Origin: Sphagnum compactum
Lineage: Eukaryota > Bryophyta > Sphagnopsida > Sphagnales
NCBI GenBank assembly: GCA_965153455.1
Contig: OZ234504.1
Coordinates: 1,054,001-1,118,000, forward strand
Direction of reading: 5' to 3'
Length of the DNA stretch: 64,000 nucleotides
Shown here in pieces: positions 33,887 to 45,125 of this stretch (positions are counted from its first letter, which is position 1; each line of letters starts with the position of its first letter). The notes under the pieces are model-generated. The model searched no databases. It had not been told where the DNA came from and saw only the letters and a list, made by a program, of their open reading frames with translations. Made by a program: the position numbers and the translations under genes.

Positions 33887-36800
33887 TTTATGGTATGCTT
33901 GCTTTTTGTTTGTCAAAACTTTCAAAACCTACATATTGGTCCCTATTCCTTGTGTTAAATGTGAATAACAATGAGGAGTTCTGAAGGCTACCACATATTG
34001 CCTCTAATGCAAAAGAACATTCACAAAACATTTATGGGCTTTCATTTTCAAAAGCTAATGCATTTCAATTTTCTCCCTGTCCAAGTGTTATATGGCATTT
34101 GGAGATGTATGAAGAATATTTGAATTGCAATCCTATGCAAGCCTATGCATTGTTCGTTGATTTCTATAAATGTTTTGCCACTAGTAATGACAGCTAGTAG
34201 TGTTTTTACCAGTGATGACAGCCTAGTCATTAACATTCATGATGAATGTGATGGTTGGATACTTTGTGAGGAAGATTCACAAGGTCGTGAACGCACACAT
34301 TCTTGTTGTGTTTGTTTTGGTTTGGCATGAACTAATGTAATGGTTACCTTGAAAGTGTTATTGTGGATTTTTTTCTACAATCTCATAGATGTGTGTTCTA
34401 CCAACATGCAAGAAAGTTATGCTTTGGAAGAGGAGGTTAAAATTTTCAGATTTTTTCACAAGGGATTACATGGGAGAATGTTTATTGACATTTCTTCTAT
34501 GGGATACTAGGATTTTAAGGGAATTGGTATTAGTCCATTTTTGACCAATGATGAGTTGCAAATGGAGTATATGGTGAAGCTCATCATTGGAGGATAGACA
34601 TGCAAAATTTCATGGCTTTATGTCCAATGGCAGTGGTATGATTGTAGCCTATTCATTGGCTCGGAAAGAACTAGATGCAATAACCCTTAACTAAATCTTG
34701 AAGGGATAATTTTCCCCATAGCTATTAGTCTCTAAGATAGGTATCACAACTTTCACCTAGCTATTAGACTTGATGTGCAAGAAGCATTAATTGAAAAAAA
34801 AAAAACCCATTATCCTTTGCCTTCTTTTAACATCACCTTCTTCCATTCTTCCATGTGAATTTTACTTTTATTTTTTGATGGTGCTTTCCAATTTTGAAAT
34901 TTTTGTGGTTACATGGTGTACCTAAGGGACTAAGTCTTGTGAAAATAAAGGATGCAAGATTGTTACTTGGATTGAAGAACTCATGGTTTTTTATGTCATT
35001 AGAATCCAACTGAATATTAGAAACAACAAGGTCCTTGTGGCATGTTCATTTTGCTTGTTGCCACCATGTTGTACTACTTGCTCTAATAGGTTGTGTTCCT
35101 TGTTTGCTGCTAAGAAATCCATGATCCATATTCCATGAAGCAACACCTTTAGCACTTGTTAAAGGTTTGAAAGCATGTGTTGCAAGAAGCTGGCCTTGGA
35201 GGTAACCGAAATGCATAATTTGTAACATCACTGTAAAAAACTCCAGGTACTTCGTGTTTTATTGATAGGTGTTATTAAAATTGTATGGAGACCCCCAAAG
35301 TCACAATTTTATGTATCCATTTACCCCAACTAACAATTATAAATTCCTGGTTTAGATGTCATTGGTTGCATGGATTTATTTTCCTAAAAAAGTTCGTCAT
35401 CATTTTTGGCCTAGGTTAATACCCCCATTATAAATTGGGTCTAGAGTCTATGATTTCAAGTTTTGTATATTTGTACTATAGGTAATTCGATCTACACTTT
35501 CCCATCTTGTGTTATCCTATCATACAATCACATAATATCCTGAACAACTACCATAGATGTAGTCATGGATTTGGATTTATTGGGCCATGCCTTTAGGTAA
35601 TAATTATGCATTCACTTGGGTCTATAATACCTTATTGGGCTACAAGTAGCTTGCCCCTTATGGACGGAAATAGGCGATGTTTCAAGATTATAAAAGTACA
35701 TTTATTAACAACATACTTATGAAAAGTAACAATAGATCAAAAGGACATGATAAATAAATTAAAAAGAATATGTGAGATTCTTTTCAATTCGAAGAAGAAT
35801 GTTATTTGTAGCACCATGTTCAAAACCATATCTTTTGCTCAAAGTTGCACATTAGAAGTTTATATCTATGACCTAATGGGATAAGAAATTTAAATTGTAT
35901 CTTGACAGTTTTGACTAGAAACTTTGATAACTCATTCTAACGATGGGCCAATCAAAGAGGCTCATTGCTAAGATGCTTAGTTGTGATATATGGTTATGCT
36001 TTGAATTGAAATGCTTGCATGCAAAAACAATGACATAGCCTTTCTACATTTTATATTTTATATTAGTATGAATTTTTTCCAATCCAGAGCTTTTTCCCCG
36101 ATCATGGGGTTCTAGTACACTAATTATTGTAATTACTCACTCTAATTACAATAATTCGTATCATATTAATTTTTATTACTATAAAGAAATTGATAAGTCA
36201 TGTAAAAAATAATGTTGTAATAACAATTTAAAACCAAAAAAAGTAATAAAAAGTTTAAATATTTAAATAATTACAATAATTACATTAATTCTTCCCATTA
36301 CAATAAAAATAGTATAATCAATTATGGCATAATAAAAATTATTCATTATAAATTGGAATTAGAATCGATCACAATCCAACCAAGAGTTATCAATGATGCA
36401 TTTAGATTTGGGTTGGCTTATGTTTTTTTGAGCTTGCAATGTCTTTGAATAAAAAATCTTTAATAACAATAGATTAATTTCCCAATCTTGTCTTCCAAGA
36501 ATTGTCTTGAATTGAACCACTTCTCACCAATTCCATCCCTTTTGATCATAGCATGACTCGAAGATTGCTCACATCCTTCAAATCAATTCGAGAAATTTTC
36601 TTAACATATTTTCAAGAGATGTCCCTTTCACATGTTCTTATTTCCTACCTCGTGTTCAACACATTTTCCTCATATTTTGTCTTCGACTACTTGGGTAAAT
36701 CACACTTGAAAATGTCAATGTTGTTAGATATCCATATAAAATTTGATCTTTTTAGATCAAAATTTTGGATACTTGTAGCTTGAGACATTTTCAAGCAACA

Positions 36801-37129
36801 TAATTTCTTTGTTAATATTCCCTTGTGATCTTAATGCTCTCTACTCAAATAATTTTTACATGTTAGTTCGAAGAAATAAAAGTAAAGATTGTCTTGTCCA
36901 ATTTTCTTATTCATCATCTTTCCCATGCTTGAGTTTTTACGTTGAAAGAGATTGAGTTCTACAAACCGTTTAGGTCCTCAATGTATTTGTTTTCCCAATA
37001 GAGGAAAACCATGTAATTTATTTTAATTTGTCTGTTTGAACTTGGATACCATGAATTGAACCTCATAATGTCTATATATAAAGATGTATATGGGAAGAAT
37101 CACAAGGTAAAAAAATATAAAAGTTCAAA
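33887..37129. other. AT-rich intergenic DNA, no gene seen
   Basis: Several short frames but none with domain motifs. The stretch 36110-36380 is extremely AT-rich. Nothing further is supported. Confidence 0.5.
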
Positions 37130-37300
37130 TCTTTCTAGTGAAAAATTTCCAAAACCTTTTTAAAAACCACCACATTTCTATACATGATTCAAGTCGGTAG
37201 CCAAAATTATATAAAGATGTTTAAATTCTTCCCTTCAAATTTGGCTAAACTGGCTTATGGAGGATTGCCACCTTGGCTACATCACTAAATTGGAAAAAAC
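37130..37300 (+). repeat. Dispersed repeat family 1 copy
   Basis: AAACCACCACATTTCTATACATG, GTAGCCAAAATTATATAAAG, TTCTTCCCTTCAAATTTGGCTAAACTGG and GGAGGATTGCCACC follow the same order as in the other copies. The GTAGCCAAAAnTATA and GGCTAAAC blocks match 25607-25690 most closely. Confidence 0.7.
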
Positions 37301-37499
37301 CACAATTGGTATACACCAATGCTTCCCTAGATTTAATTGAAAGCAAGAATCATGCAAATAGCTTTTGAACTAATCTAAAAATAGATTCATTTACACATTT
37401 AGCTCCAACATGTGAAGGAAATTCACCTTGTGAAACCCACAAGAAGAAAATTGTAACAATCATCGTGTGAAATTCAAGTGAATAACATGATGTTTCATT

Positions 37500-37862
37500 T
37501 CAATGTTCACACACAAACTATCTCCTGCACCAAATGATCACATGCATCCTTTGTAGTCTTTGCACATGTGTAGCATGATGAAAAAGAACATGTCCAATTT
37601 AAAAAACGGTCACCAGATGAACGATTTTTCCTTTGTTGTCACACAACTGTCATGGTAGAAAAACTCTACAAAAACCATTTGTTTTTATTGAACATTCACC
37701 ACATGTGCAATAAACTCCCATAAATCCTTTTGGTACAAACATCATCTTGATCTTCCATGTGTGGAAGTTATGATCACTAAGCCTTTCAATGTAGAACATG
37801 AAGAGATGGTGCCATGATTCATTCACCAAATAGACGATCAAATGTACAGTTCTCTTAAGCAC
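37500..37862 (-). pseudogene. Ty1/copia-type gag fragment
   Basis: On the minus strand the frame reads YIERLSDHNFHTWKIKMMFV, which fits the start of copia gag (the L-x-G-x-N-Y-x-x-W-K-x-x-M pattern). After a break, AKTTKDACDHLVQEI (about 37575-37505) resembles the following A-K-E-A-W-D-x-L helix. No protease, integrase or RT was found beside it, so it is an isolated scrap. Confidence 0.4.
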
Positions 37863-39415
37863 AAGATCTTAAGGTCTCATGCACACAAACTCTTGGACGA
37901 AATTCAATTCCTCTCTCTCACAACCAACCAAGCGTTAATACCAAGCATCAATGCAAGCATGTTGATGAGGACCAACTATTTGAGGTAGAACAATTTTACA
38001 ATCAACTTTCTTATCAGTGTGGAAGAAGGGGGGCATGGTCACATTTCCTTTGGGCTTACACATTCCCCAACCGTCATTCAGCAAATGCCGTTGTTTGTCT
38101 TCCAGTCTGGAACTTCTAGCTGAATACTGAATCGTATGTAAAAGATGAACTCTTGCTCAAGTAGCCCAAGTTCTGATTACTGCAATGCTCAATTTCTGTG
38201 TGGTGGTATCCATGGATCCATCTCTGCTTCACAATACTATCCACTTCAAATGATCTGAAGAGACAGCTTCATCAATTCATTTTACAACCTCTTTCCTTTT
38301 ACCGTGTTTTATCTCAGCATTTTACATGCATTCATGGTTAGTACCCGACATATAATTCTTGTTTCTGCTTACTGGAAACAAAACAAAATGCTTGCTGTTT
38401 ATACAGCATTGTTGTTTGTGATTCTCAAATAATAGTAGAATGTCAAAACCTGGGGTGTGTCCTTAGGAAAAGAAGAGGATTTTAGCAACCAAGTTGTTTG
38501 TGTAGTTTGAGCTATTGTATTGCACAACTCCAGTCCAGTTCTGAAAGAGTGCACAACACATGTCCTTTCACTGTTGACTTTGGAAACTCATTTTTCCAAC
38601 CAAGCCCACACTCTTTAGCAACAGCTCATGTATATATCCAGGGTTGATCAAACTCCGAATTCATGTTTCTTGACCAAAGTGTAGGAATTGAAGCTGCTTA
38701 CCCAACTGCGAGGTATCTGGTTTTCTGGTTATGCAGACATTGATATCCAGTATCTTCAGGAATAACAAAACCAGATTGCAACAAAAATCACTCACTAGCT
38801 GCTACACATTGACACAATGCTACTGGATGCTGGCAAGCCTTGAATGCCATGAATTTCTGTATCTATACCTTTGTTGTAGTCAACTGTTACAACTGCAAAC
38901 AAGTCGAAAAATCAATCATGCAGAGGCAAGAAAAATGGTCACCAAACTAAGCAGACATCCTTCATCATCACAAGCGTGAGGTTACCTACAATGACAACAG
39001 CAGCAGATTCAAGCTACTGTCAGAGAACTCCCAATAAAAAACTATACAAACCACCAAACCACATGTAATCAGATCCTTTCACCATTTTATTTTTTCTGTG
39101 GAATCATGAGCACTAAAGCTCCTGCAGGGGATAAAGAATTGGTCTTAAACACTTTGTGGACTTTGAAGGGTTCAGAGAATGCAAACAAGCTTGGTTGAAA
39201 GGTGCAGTTTGCGCTTCCAAAATGAACAGGAAGTATGATGGAAAAAATGCAGATAGATTTTTTTAAAACTTGCAAGAATCAGAGAGACAATTGCATAAGC
39301 TTTTGCAAGTTTGTAAAAACATGATCTGTTTTTTATTCCAAAAGAATTGCAGTTTGGAGGACATGCAAAGAATTGCAGTTTGCTGTGTTGTTTTGTTCAG
39401 ACAGAAAATCATCAA
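37863..39415. other. Intergenic DNA and 3' flank of the minus-strand gene
   Basis: No coding frame with motifs. The part next to 39416 is probably the 3' untranslated region of the gene ending there. Confidence 0.5.
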
Positions 39416-40066
39416 TCAAGAACAACCAGGAGGTGGTGGTTTTGGGAACCTCTCAAAATCGACAACATCCAGCTTGTTGTCAAAAGCATCTCGATAGAGT
39501 CTAGGGCGAGAAGAAGCAGGGAGCACCCCCCATCTCTGCGTCAGAAGCTTGGTTGCTTTCCTACCAATCTCGAACGGCAGAAAATCACCACGCAGATCTC
39601 GTCTCTCCACTTCCTCCTCGATTGCATCCATGATCACCATGGGATCGAACGTCCCATGCCCTGAGCTCATGAATTTCTCACACCCATCTGCACAAGCCTC
39701 CGAGATTCGCCGACTCGTCTCCTCTCCTACTAACCCTCCCTTCTGAAGCTCCATTGCAAGCTCTTGCCTCAGCCATTCCCACTCCCTCAACTCCTTCTTC
39801 GTCCTCTTCCCATCACTACTGCTGCCATCTTCTTCTTCTTTTTCTTCTCCTTCTTTCAGATCTCCATTCTTTCCTGCAATCCCTGCTGCTCTCAAGAAGA
39901 TCACACTAGTAGTGCTCCTCTTTCTCCGCGATTGCTTGCAACCTAAAAACAATTGTTGGGCTCCGTGGGTCTTTCTTGCATGAGTTGGGTGATGATCTGA
40001 GAACCGGCAGATGGGCTGCAACGTGCAATGTGGGAGATGCAGCAAACCCTTCAGAGCAGCCATCAT
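39416..40066 (-). CDS. Unknown protein, probably plastid- or mitochondrion-targeted, single exon
   Basis: Intronless frame of 216 residues from ATG at 40066 to TGA at 39416-39418. The first roughly 65 residues are rich in R, H, S and T and poor in acidic residues (LLHLPHCTLQPICRFSDHHP, CKQSRRKRSTTSV), as in organelle transit peptides. A charged, low-complexity hinge follows (KEGEEKEEEDGSSSD). The folded part has helices with W and E (ELREWEWLRQELAMELQ), GTFDPMVIMDAIEEEVERR and PFEIGRKATKLL, and ends in PKPPPPGCS. I do not recognise the family. It looks real: codon use is even, its GC is above the surroundings, and it shares a short promoter region with the gene at 40246. Confidence 0.7.
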   Translation of the reverse strand: MMAALKGLLHLPHCTLQPICRFSDHHPTHARKTHGAQQLFLGCKQSRRKRSTTSVIFLRAAGIAGKNGDLKEGEEKEEEDGSSSDGKRTKKELREWEWLRQELAMELQKGGLVGEETSRRISEACADGCEKFMSSGHGTFDPMVIMDAIEEEVERRDLRGDFLPFEIGRKATKLLTQRWGVLPASSRPRLYRDAFDNKLDVVDFERFPKPPPPGCS

Positions 40067-40245
40067 CAGATCGCTACTGAGGTTCTTGTGTTCAACAGCA
40101 GAATCCTTCTCCGCCTTTGGGTCGCTGATTGGTTCCGCCTAGTGCGGCTCAGCAACGAGACCTACCTACCTTGTTTCCTTCTTCTATTGCTGGCTTTCTG
40201 GTGGGTAAAGCTTTGTTAGGTTGAAATACCATACAGCGAGCTTTG
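40067..40245. promoter_or_regulatory. Shared bidirectional promoter region (179 bp)
   Basis: Start codons of two divergent genes are only 179 bases apart. The interval contains an inverted CCAAT box (GATTGG at 40127-40132) and is GC-richer than the surroundings, with no obvious TATA box on either side. Both 5' leaders must be short or overlap. Confidence 0.65.
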
Positions 40246-43200
40246 ATGGCGGCACCCGGGTTCCTGCGGCTTTCGAGCGCGGCAGCATCAGCGGCCTTGC
40301 AGCAATCGAGTCGGTATGCATCTACGCTGCTGAGATCCTCAGGGAAGCGCGCGGTGGTACAGAACACATGGACTACTACTACTGGTGGTGGATCCCTGAT
40401 CACTGCTGCTGCTGTTGCTGTAGCTGCGATTCACTCCTCCGCTTGCCTTGCCGCTTCCCCCGCTACCAAAGATGTCTCCATGACCTCCTCCTTCTCCTCC
40501 TCCTCGCACATGTAGGTTTCTTCCGCAGTCGTGAGCTTCTGCCATTGCTAGAGCATTGCTGAAGGAATACCTTACTGTTTCCTTACAAAATCTGGAGCTT
40601 GTAGGTTGTAGGGCATCTAAGATCTCAAGCTCATCGTCTCACAATGCATAGAATCAGGGACCACAACCGCTTTGCTTTGCTTTGTAGCAAGCAAGAAATC
40701 CGTGAAGCTCTGATGATCCATACACCAAACAGCATCTTACAAACATCATGGCAGTGGTGAGGAGAGAGGATCCCAATTCTAGGGTTGCCAAAGATCCTCC
40801 GAACCCATGTTGCACAAAGATCTCAACTATGTGATTCTCACAAGCAATCTTTTGAACCGTGTGATATTCTGTTGCACATGCAATCTTTTGAACTGTGTGA
40901 TATTCCTTGCACAAGCAATCTTTTGATGTGGTTTTTGGCAAGCATACATACAGCAGTTGTGATCAACGTCATTGATTCATGTTTCTTCATACATGGAAAT
41001 GTCCAGTATGTTGCCTGAGGTTTTTCTCAGAAGATCTCTTCTGAGAGAAGCATGATCAGAAGAGAGGTAACTGAAGAACCCAAAGAACTGGAGTGTGGAA
41101 TGTTGAAGATGAGGCAGGTGCCAACTTCATGCTGTTATAGATCAGAGAAGCATTCATTTGTGAGATGTTTAAGAGCACATCCAGTATACAATCATGGCAA
41201 ACAAACCGGTGAAATAGAGCTTGATCTTTTTTTTGAGTGTCTGGGAAATGAAGAAAGGGTGTGTTAACCGTTGTTGTTGTTGGCTTTTGTTCTTTCCAGA
41301 GTGAGGATTTCAGTAATTATAGTAAATGGGTGTGTGTATTTGAGGTAGTAGATATGTATTTGAGGTAAGCTTTTGCCAATGGAATGAATATCCACAGGTT
41401 TTTTTCTTGTTTTGGCTTCTTGTTTAGCAAAGCACTACTGATAGAGCTGGATGGCAGACCAGGGGAATCGCTCCACCAAAAGGTGACTGGGGAGACTCAC
41501 AGCAGTCTTGGGGGATGGTTCCAAGTACCAGACTTGGCTTTAAGAAACCACTATTTTGTGGTCCCGCTTGACTATGATTCTCCTGATGGGACTTCCATTT
41601 CTATATTTGCCCGAGAGGTGGTGGGCAGTAAGTTTCAGTCTCTTTTCCTTCCTTCTGTCGAGTATTTATGTATCTCACTTCCAATTTGCATCACAGAATG
41701 TATACCTATGGTTTTGCAGATGTCGATGTTACAAACATATTGTTGTAGCTTACACAATCTCTTTTTGATTTGTTTGAAATGAGAGTTTCTTGAAGTGATG
41801 GGATTTTGCAATGTTCTCAGGCCAGCAATATTGAGGTGAACTTTGTAATGTATCTATTGCAGCTGGAAAAGAGGAGAAACAGCTGCCATACCTGCTTTAC
41901 CTGCAAGGGGGACCAGGCTTTGAGTGTGGACGGCCAACAGAGGCTGGTGGTTGGGTGAAGAAAGCATGTGAAGAGTATCGTGTCATCCTTCTTGACCAGG
42001 CAACTTGCTATCTCTTGTGTTTTGACCATCAAGGTTTTTTTTGTTTTGCAGGCTTTGCAATTAGATATCCTGCTACAATTAGATATGAATAGGCAACACA
42101 TAGAAAGAACAGCAGTTTGACTCTGGAAAAACTGGGGGGGTGGCTTGATCAGCGTGGGACAGGACTTTCTACACCCCTCACAACAAGTGCACTTTCACAG
42201 TTCAGCTCACCAAAACAGCAGGCATCATATCTACAGCATTTCCGTGCAGACAATATAGTGAGAGATGCCGAATACGTTCGTAATTGCCTGGTCCAAGATG
42301 ATGAGGCGTGGACTGTCCTTGGGCAGGTACCTATTTCTTTTTCCCTTGGTCACTTCTTTCACCTTAGTCCAATATTGTCCATTTCTCTGCTGCTGATCTG
42401 CAGTTGATGTCTCTCAGTGGGTTGTGTCAAGTACATTACACATCCTTTGGGTCACAATTACAAGTGTCTCCACACTCTCTACAATCCTCCTTTTTTTCTC
42501 ATGCTCATGCGCACAATATACAAGAAGAATGAAGCTGAAGCCTGCACTTATGCTGTAATTTGCAGAGCTTTGGGGGCTTTTGCGCTGTCACATACCTCAG
42601 CATGGCACCAGGTGGCCTTCAACATGTGCTACTCACTGGTGGACTGCCACCGGTAGATGATGGATGCATGGCGGAAACTGTTTATAGAGCATTGTACAAG
42701 CGAGTGGTCTTGCAGAATGCCAAATTCTATGAGCGCTTTCCTGAAGATGAGAACATTGTGCGATTAATTGTTCTTCACCTTGCAGAGGCTGAAGCAGGGG
42801 GGGTAAGCTTGCAGGCACCTATTGCTAGTCCCATTCTTCTTTTAGACTGCTCATGTTTCTACTCAGATTGTGTGTTGCTTGTTCCTCCTGGTCTCTGATC
42901 GATTAAGTCAGTGCAGAGCGTACATGTGATGTTGTGACATGCAGATCTGTAGAGGGTATAGGAATTACATTCAAGTACACAAAGATTGTTCAGGGCTCTT
43001 GGAAAAGAAGTTGCCACAAGTCTTGTCATTACAGAACTAGAGAGTCTCATACTCATTCAAGACCCACATTTTATCATTCAATGTGGCATCTATTTTCCTT
43101 GAGCTGCAGCTAAAATAAGGCCATCATCCTTTGTCTTTGTTACAGATCTGATGGTGTTTTTGTGTTGTAACAGTCCAAATGGTTGGGGTGCCTCCTGACC

Positions 43201-45125
43201 TCAGCAACTTAATGTTGCATTGTGAAACTTTTAGCACCCTTTTCAGTAGACTTGATATGATTCAGTGTGCAATGCAGTGCAGGTACCACTTCCTTCAGGA
43301 GGCATATTGACACCACATGGGCTTCAGCTTCTGGGCCTCACAGGCCTAGGCTCTGCTGGTGGATTTGAACGTTTACACTACATGTGAGTGGAACTGCTGC
43401 AGATAAACACTGATTTGGGGCTATTTCTCTTTGTGGAACTTCATATACATGATAATCAATACTTGAGCTTGAGCTTATGTAACTATATCCCAATTTGGCA
43501 CAATATGTCCTAATGTCCAACAAAAGATTCTGTCATTTCCTCGTTAAGTGATTTTAGTTTCTGAAATGCCATACCTGTCACCCCAATCCCAACAGTGTGG
43601 TAGCTTGAGACTGAGGATATCTGCCACTTTCTAAGAACTCCAGTTCATTGTTGGCACCAGTTATGAGTGTGTTCTTGAACAACAGAGCACATCTTTGTAC
43701 CAGGCAAATGGTTTAGATCAGTGGGAGTCATATGTAATTCTTGGCCAGATTGGGAGTGTAACTCATGCAATTGCTTCTTTTGCAGACTTGAAAGGGCATG
43801 GGATCCAGAGCTTGTCCCTGGTTCCAAGAAAACGCTAAGCTTCACATTTCTCCGCATGGTATGGCTGGGTTTAGGCTGTGTGTTTATTTTGCAGTTTTCA
43901 GTACATTACTTCAGCTAATGTCCATCTCACCCCCAAATTGCAAGGATTTGTGCTCTTTTTTGTGGGATCTATTGTTCTTGGCTGGTTGTCATACAGGGGG
44001 TAATCAACACTGATGCATGATGTTCACACTGACACAGGTCGAAAACTGGATTGATTTTGATACAAATCCACTATATGCAATCATGCATGAGGCCATATAT
44101 TGTCAGGTAGGCTCAATATCACATTCTATGGGTTCTGAGCCAGTGAAGCATCACACCTGACACACAAATGTGTGAGGGACCTGTTACAAAACATGACAGT
44201 GGAATGTGAGGAGCTTGGGTAAATGCTGAGCTGTGATGGTTGTGTTGAATTTCTATTAGCTAAGTGTAGCATCAATCAATTTTGTTCATGGGTGTGGCAA
44301 CAGGGTGCAGCATCAAAATGGGCTGCACATCGTGTGCGACAGGAGTTGGGTGATCAGTTTGATGCTGTTAAGTCTGTCTCGAATGGTTCACGTGTTCTGT
44401 TCACTGGAGAGGTAACTTGCATTGATTGTCAATACTATTTATGCAACGTAGTACCTGGAGTATTTTGACTCGTCTTTTTCATGCTTGGAGAATATTGACA
44501 CTTGAAACAATCTAAGAATTGTCCTTTCATCACGCTTTGATAAATTGCACAGCAGGTCACAGATTTGCGGTTGACAATGTTTATTTCATCAAATGACTGG
44601 CACAATCAATTGTCCTTGGGCACATTGTTATGCATGTTTCCTGACACCATCTCTTTTGGTCAGATGATATTCCCATGGATGTTTGATGAAATTGCTGCAT
44701 TGCGTCCTTTGAAAGAGGTAGCCAACATTCTGGCTGAAAAGGCAGACTGGCCTCCACTTTACAACAAACAGTTACTGAATGCCAATAAGGTTTGCATCTG
44801 CAACTGTCCTTTCTTTGTCTGTGTTGTGGTGATCAGTCCTGAGTTGATGAAAAATTGCATAATTAGTTCTCTTCACCACATGAAGCATGTGGGGGTACTG
44901 TTGCTCAGTGAACTCCCTTTGCTTGTGCAGGTTCCAGTTGCAGCAGCTGTCTACTACGAGGATTTGTATGTGGATTTTTCCCTTTCACAAGCTACAGCAG
45001 CCCAGATCTCTGGAATTAGGCTATGGGTAACAAATGAGTACATGCATTCAGGCATAAGAGAAGACGGATCACGCATACTGGATCAGTTGTTTGGCATGAT
45101 CAAGGGCAAATTTCCTCTTCGTTAA
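40246..45125 (+). CDS. Prolyl aminopeptidase-like alpha/beta hydrolase (S33 family), 11 exons
   Basis: Exons: 40246-40511, 41428-41627, 41863-41999, 42153-42326, 42566-42802, 43283-43383, 43786-43858, 44038-44106, 44304-44411, 44664-44789 and 44931-45125; phases agree and give 561 residues. S33 prolyl aminopeptidases remove N-terminal proline from peptides. Landmarks: LLYLQGGPGFE (oxyanion-hole HGGPG-type motif), LLDQRGTGLSTPL, GQSFGGF (nucleophile serine, split by the intron before S), LTGGLPP, and the C-terminal VTNEYMHSGIREDG with the likely catalytic His. The preceding YYEDLYVDF may hold the acid. Residues 1-90 are S/A-rich with few acids and look like an organelle transit peptide. Exon 1 is assigned because its GTAGGT donor and phase 2 fit the acceptor at 41427; this is less certain than the other exons. 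Intron 3 seems to use a GC donor. Confidence 0.88.
40840..40925 (+). repeat. Short tandem repeat in aminopeptidase intron 1, 35-36-bp unit
   Basis: CAATCTTTTGAAC[C/T]GTGTGATATTC recurs two to three times (starts near 40845, 40881 and 40916) inside the first intron. Confidence 0.75.
42000..42152 (+). other. Likely GC-AG intron of the aminopeptidase gene
   Basis: Exon 3 must end at CTTGACCAG to give the conserved L-L-D-Q, and exon 4 must begin CGTGGGACAGG to give R-G-T-G-L-S. The intron then starts GCAACT and ends CAG. The flank CAG|GCAACT fits the GC-donor consensus, which is close to AG|GCAAGT. The end of the intron repeats the exon end (TTGATCAG against TTGACCAG). Confidence 0.7.

Noticed and set aside
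39416-39664. Plus-strand frames opposite the minus-strand unknown gene
   Set aside because: Antisense shadows; the minus frame has an ATG, transit-like N-terminus and sensible composition.
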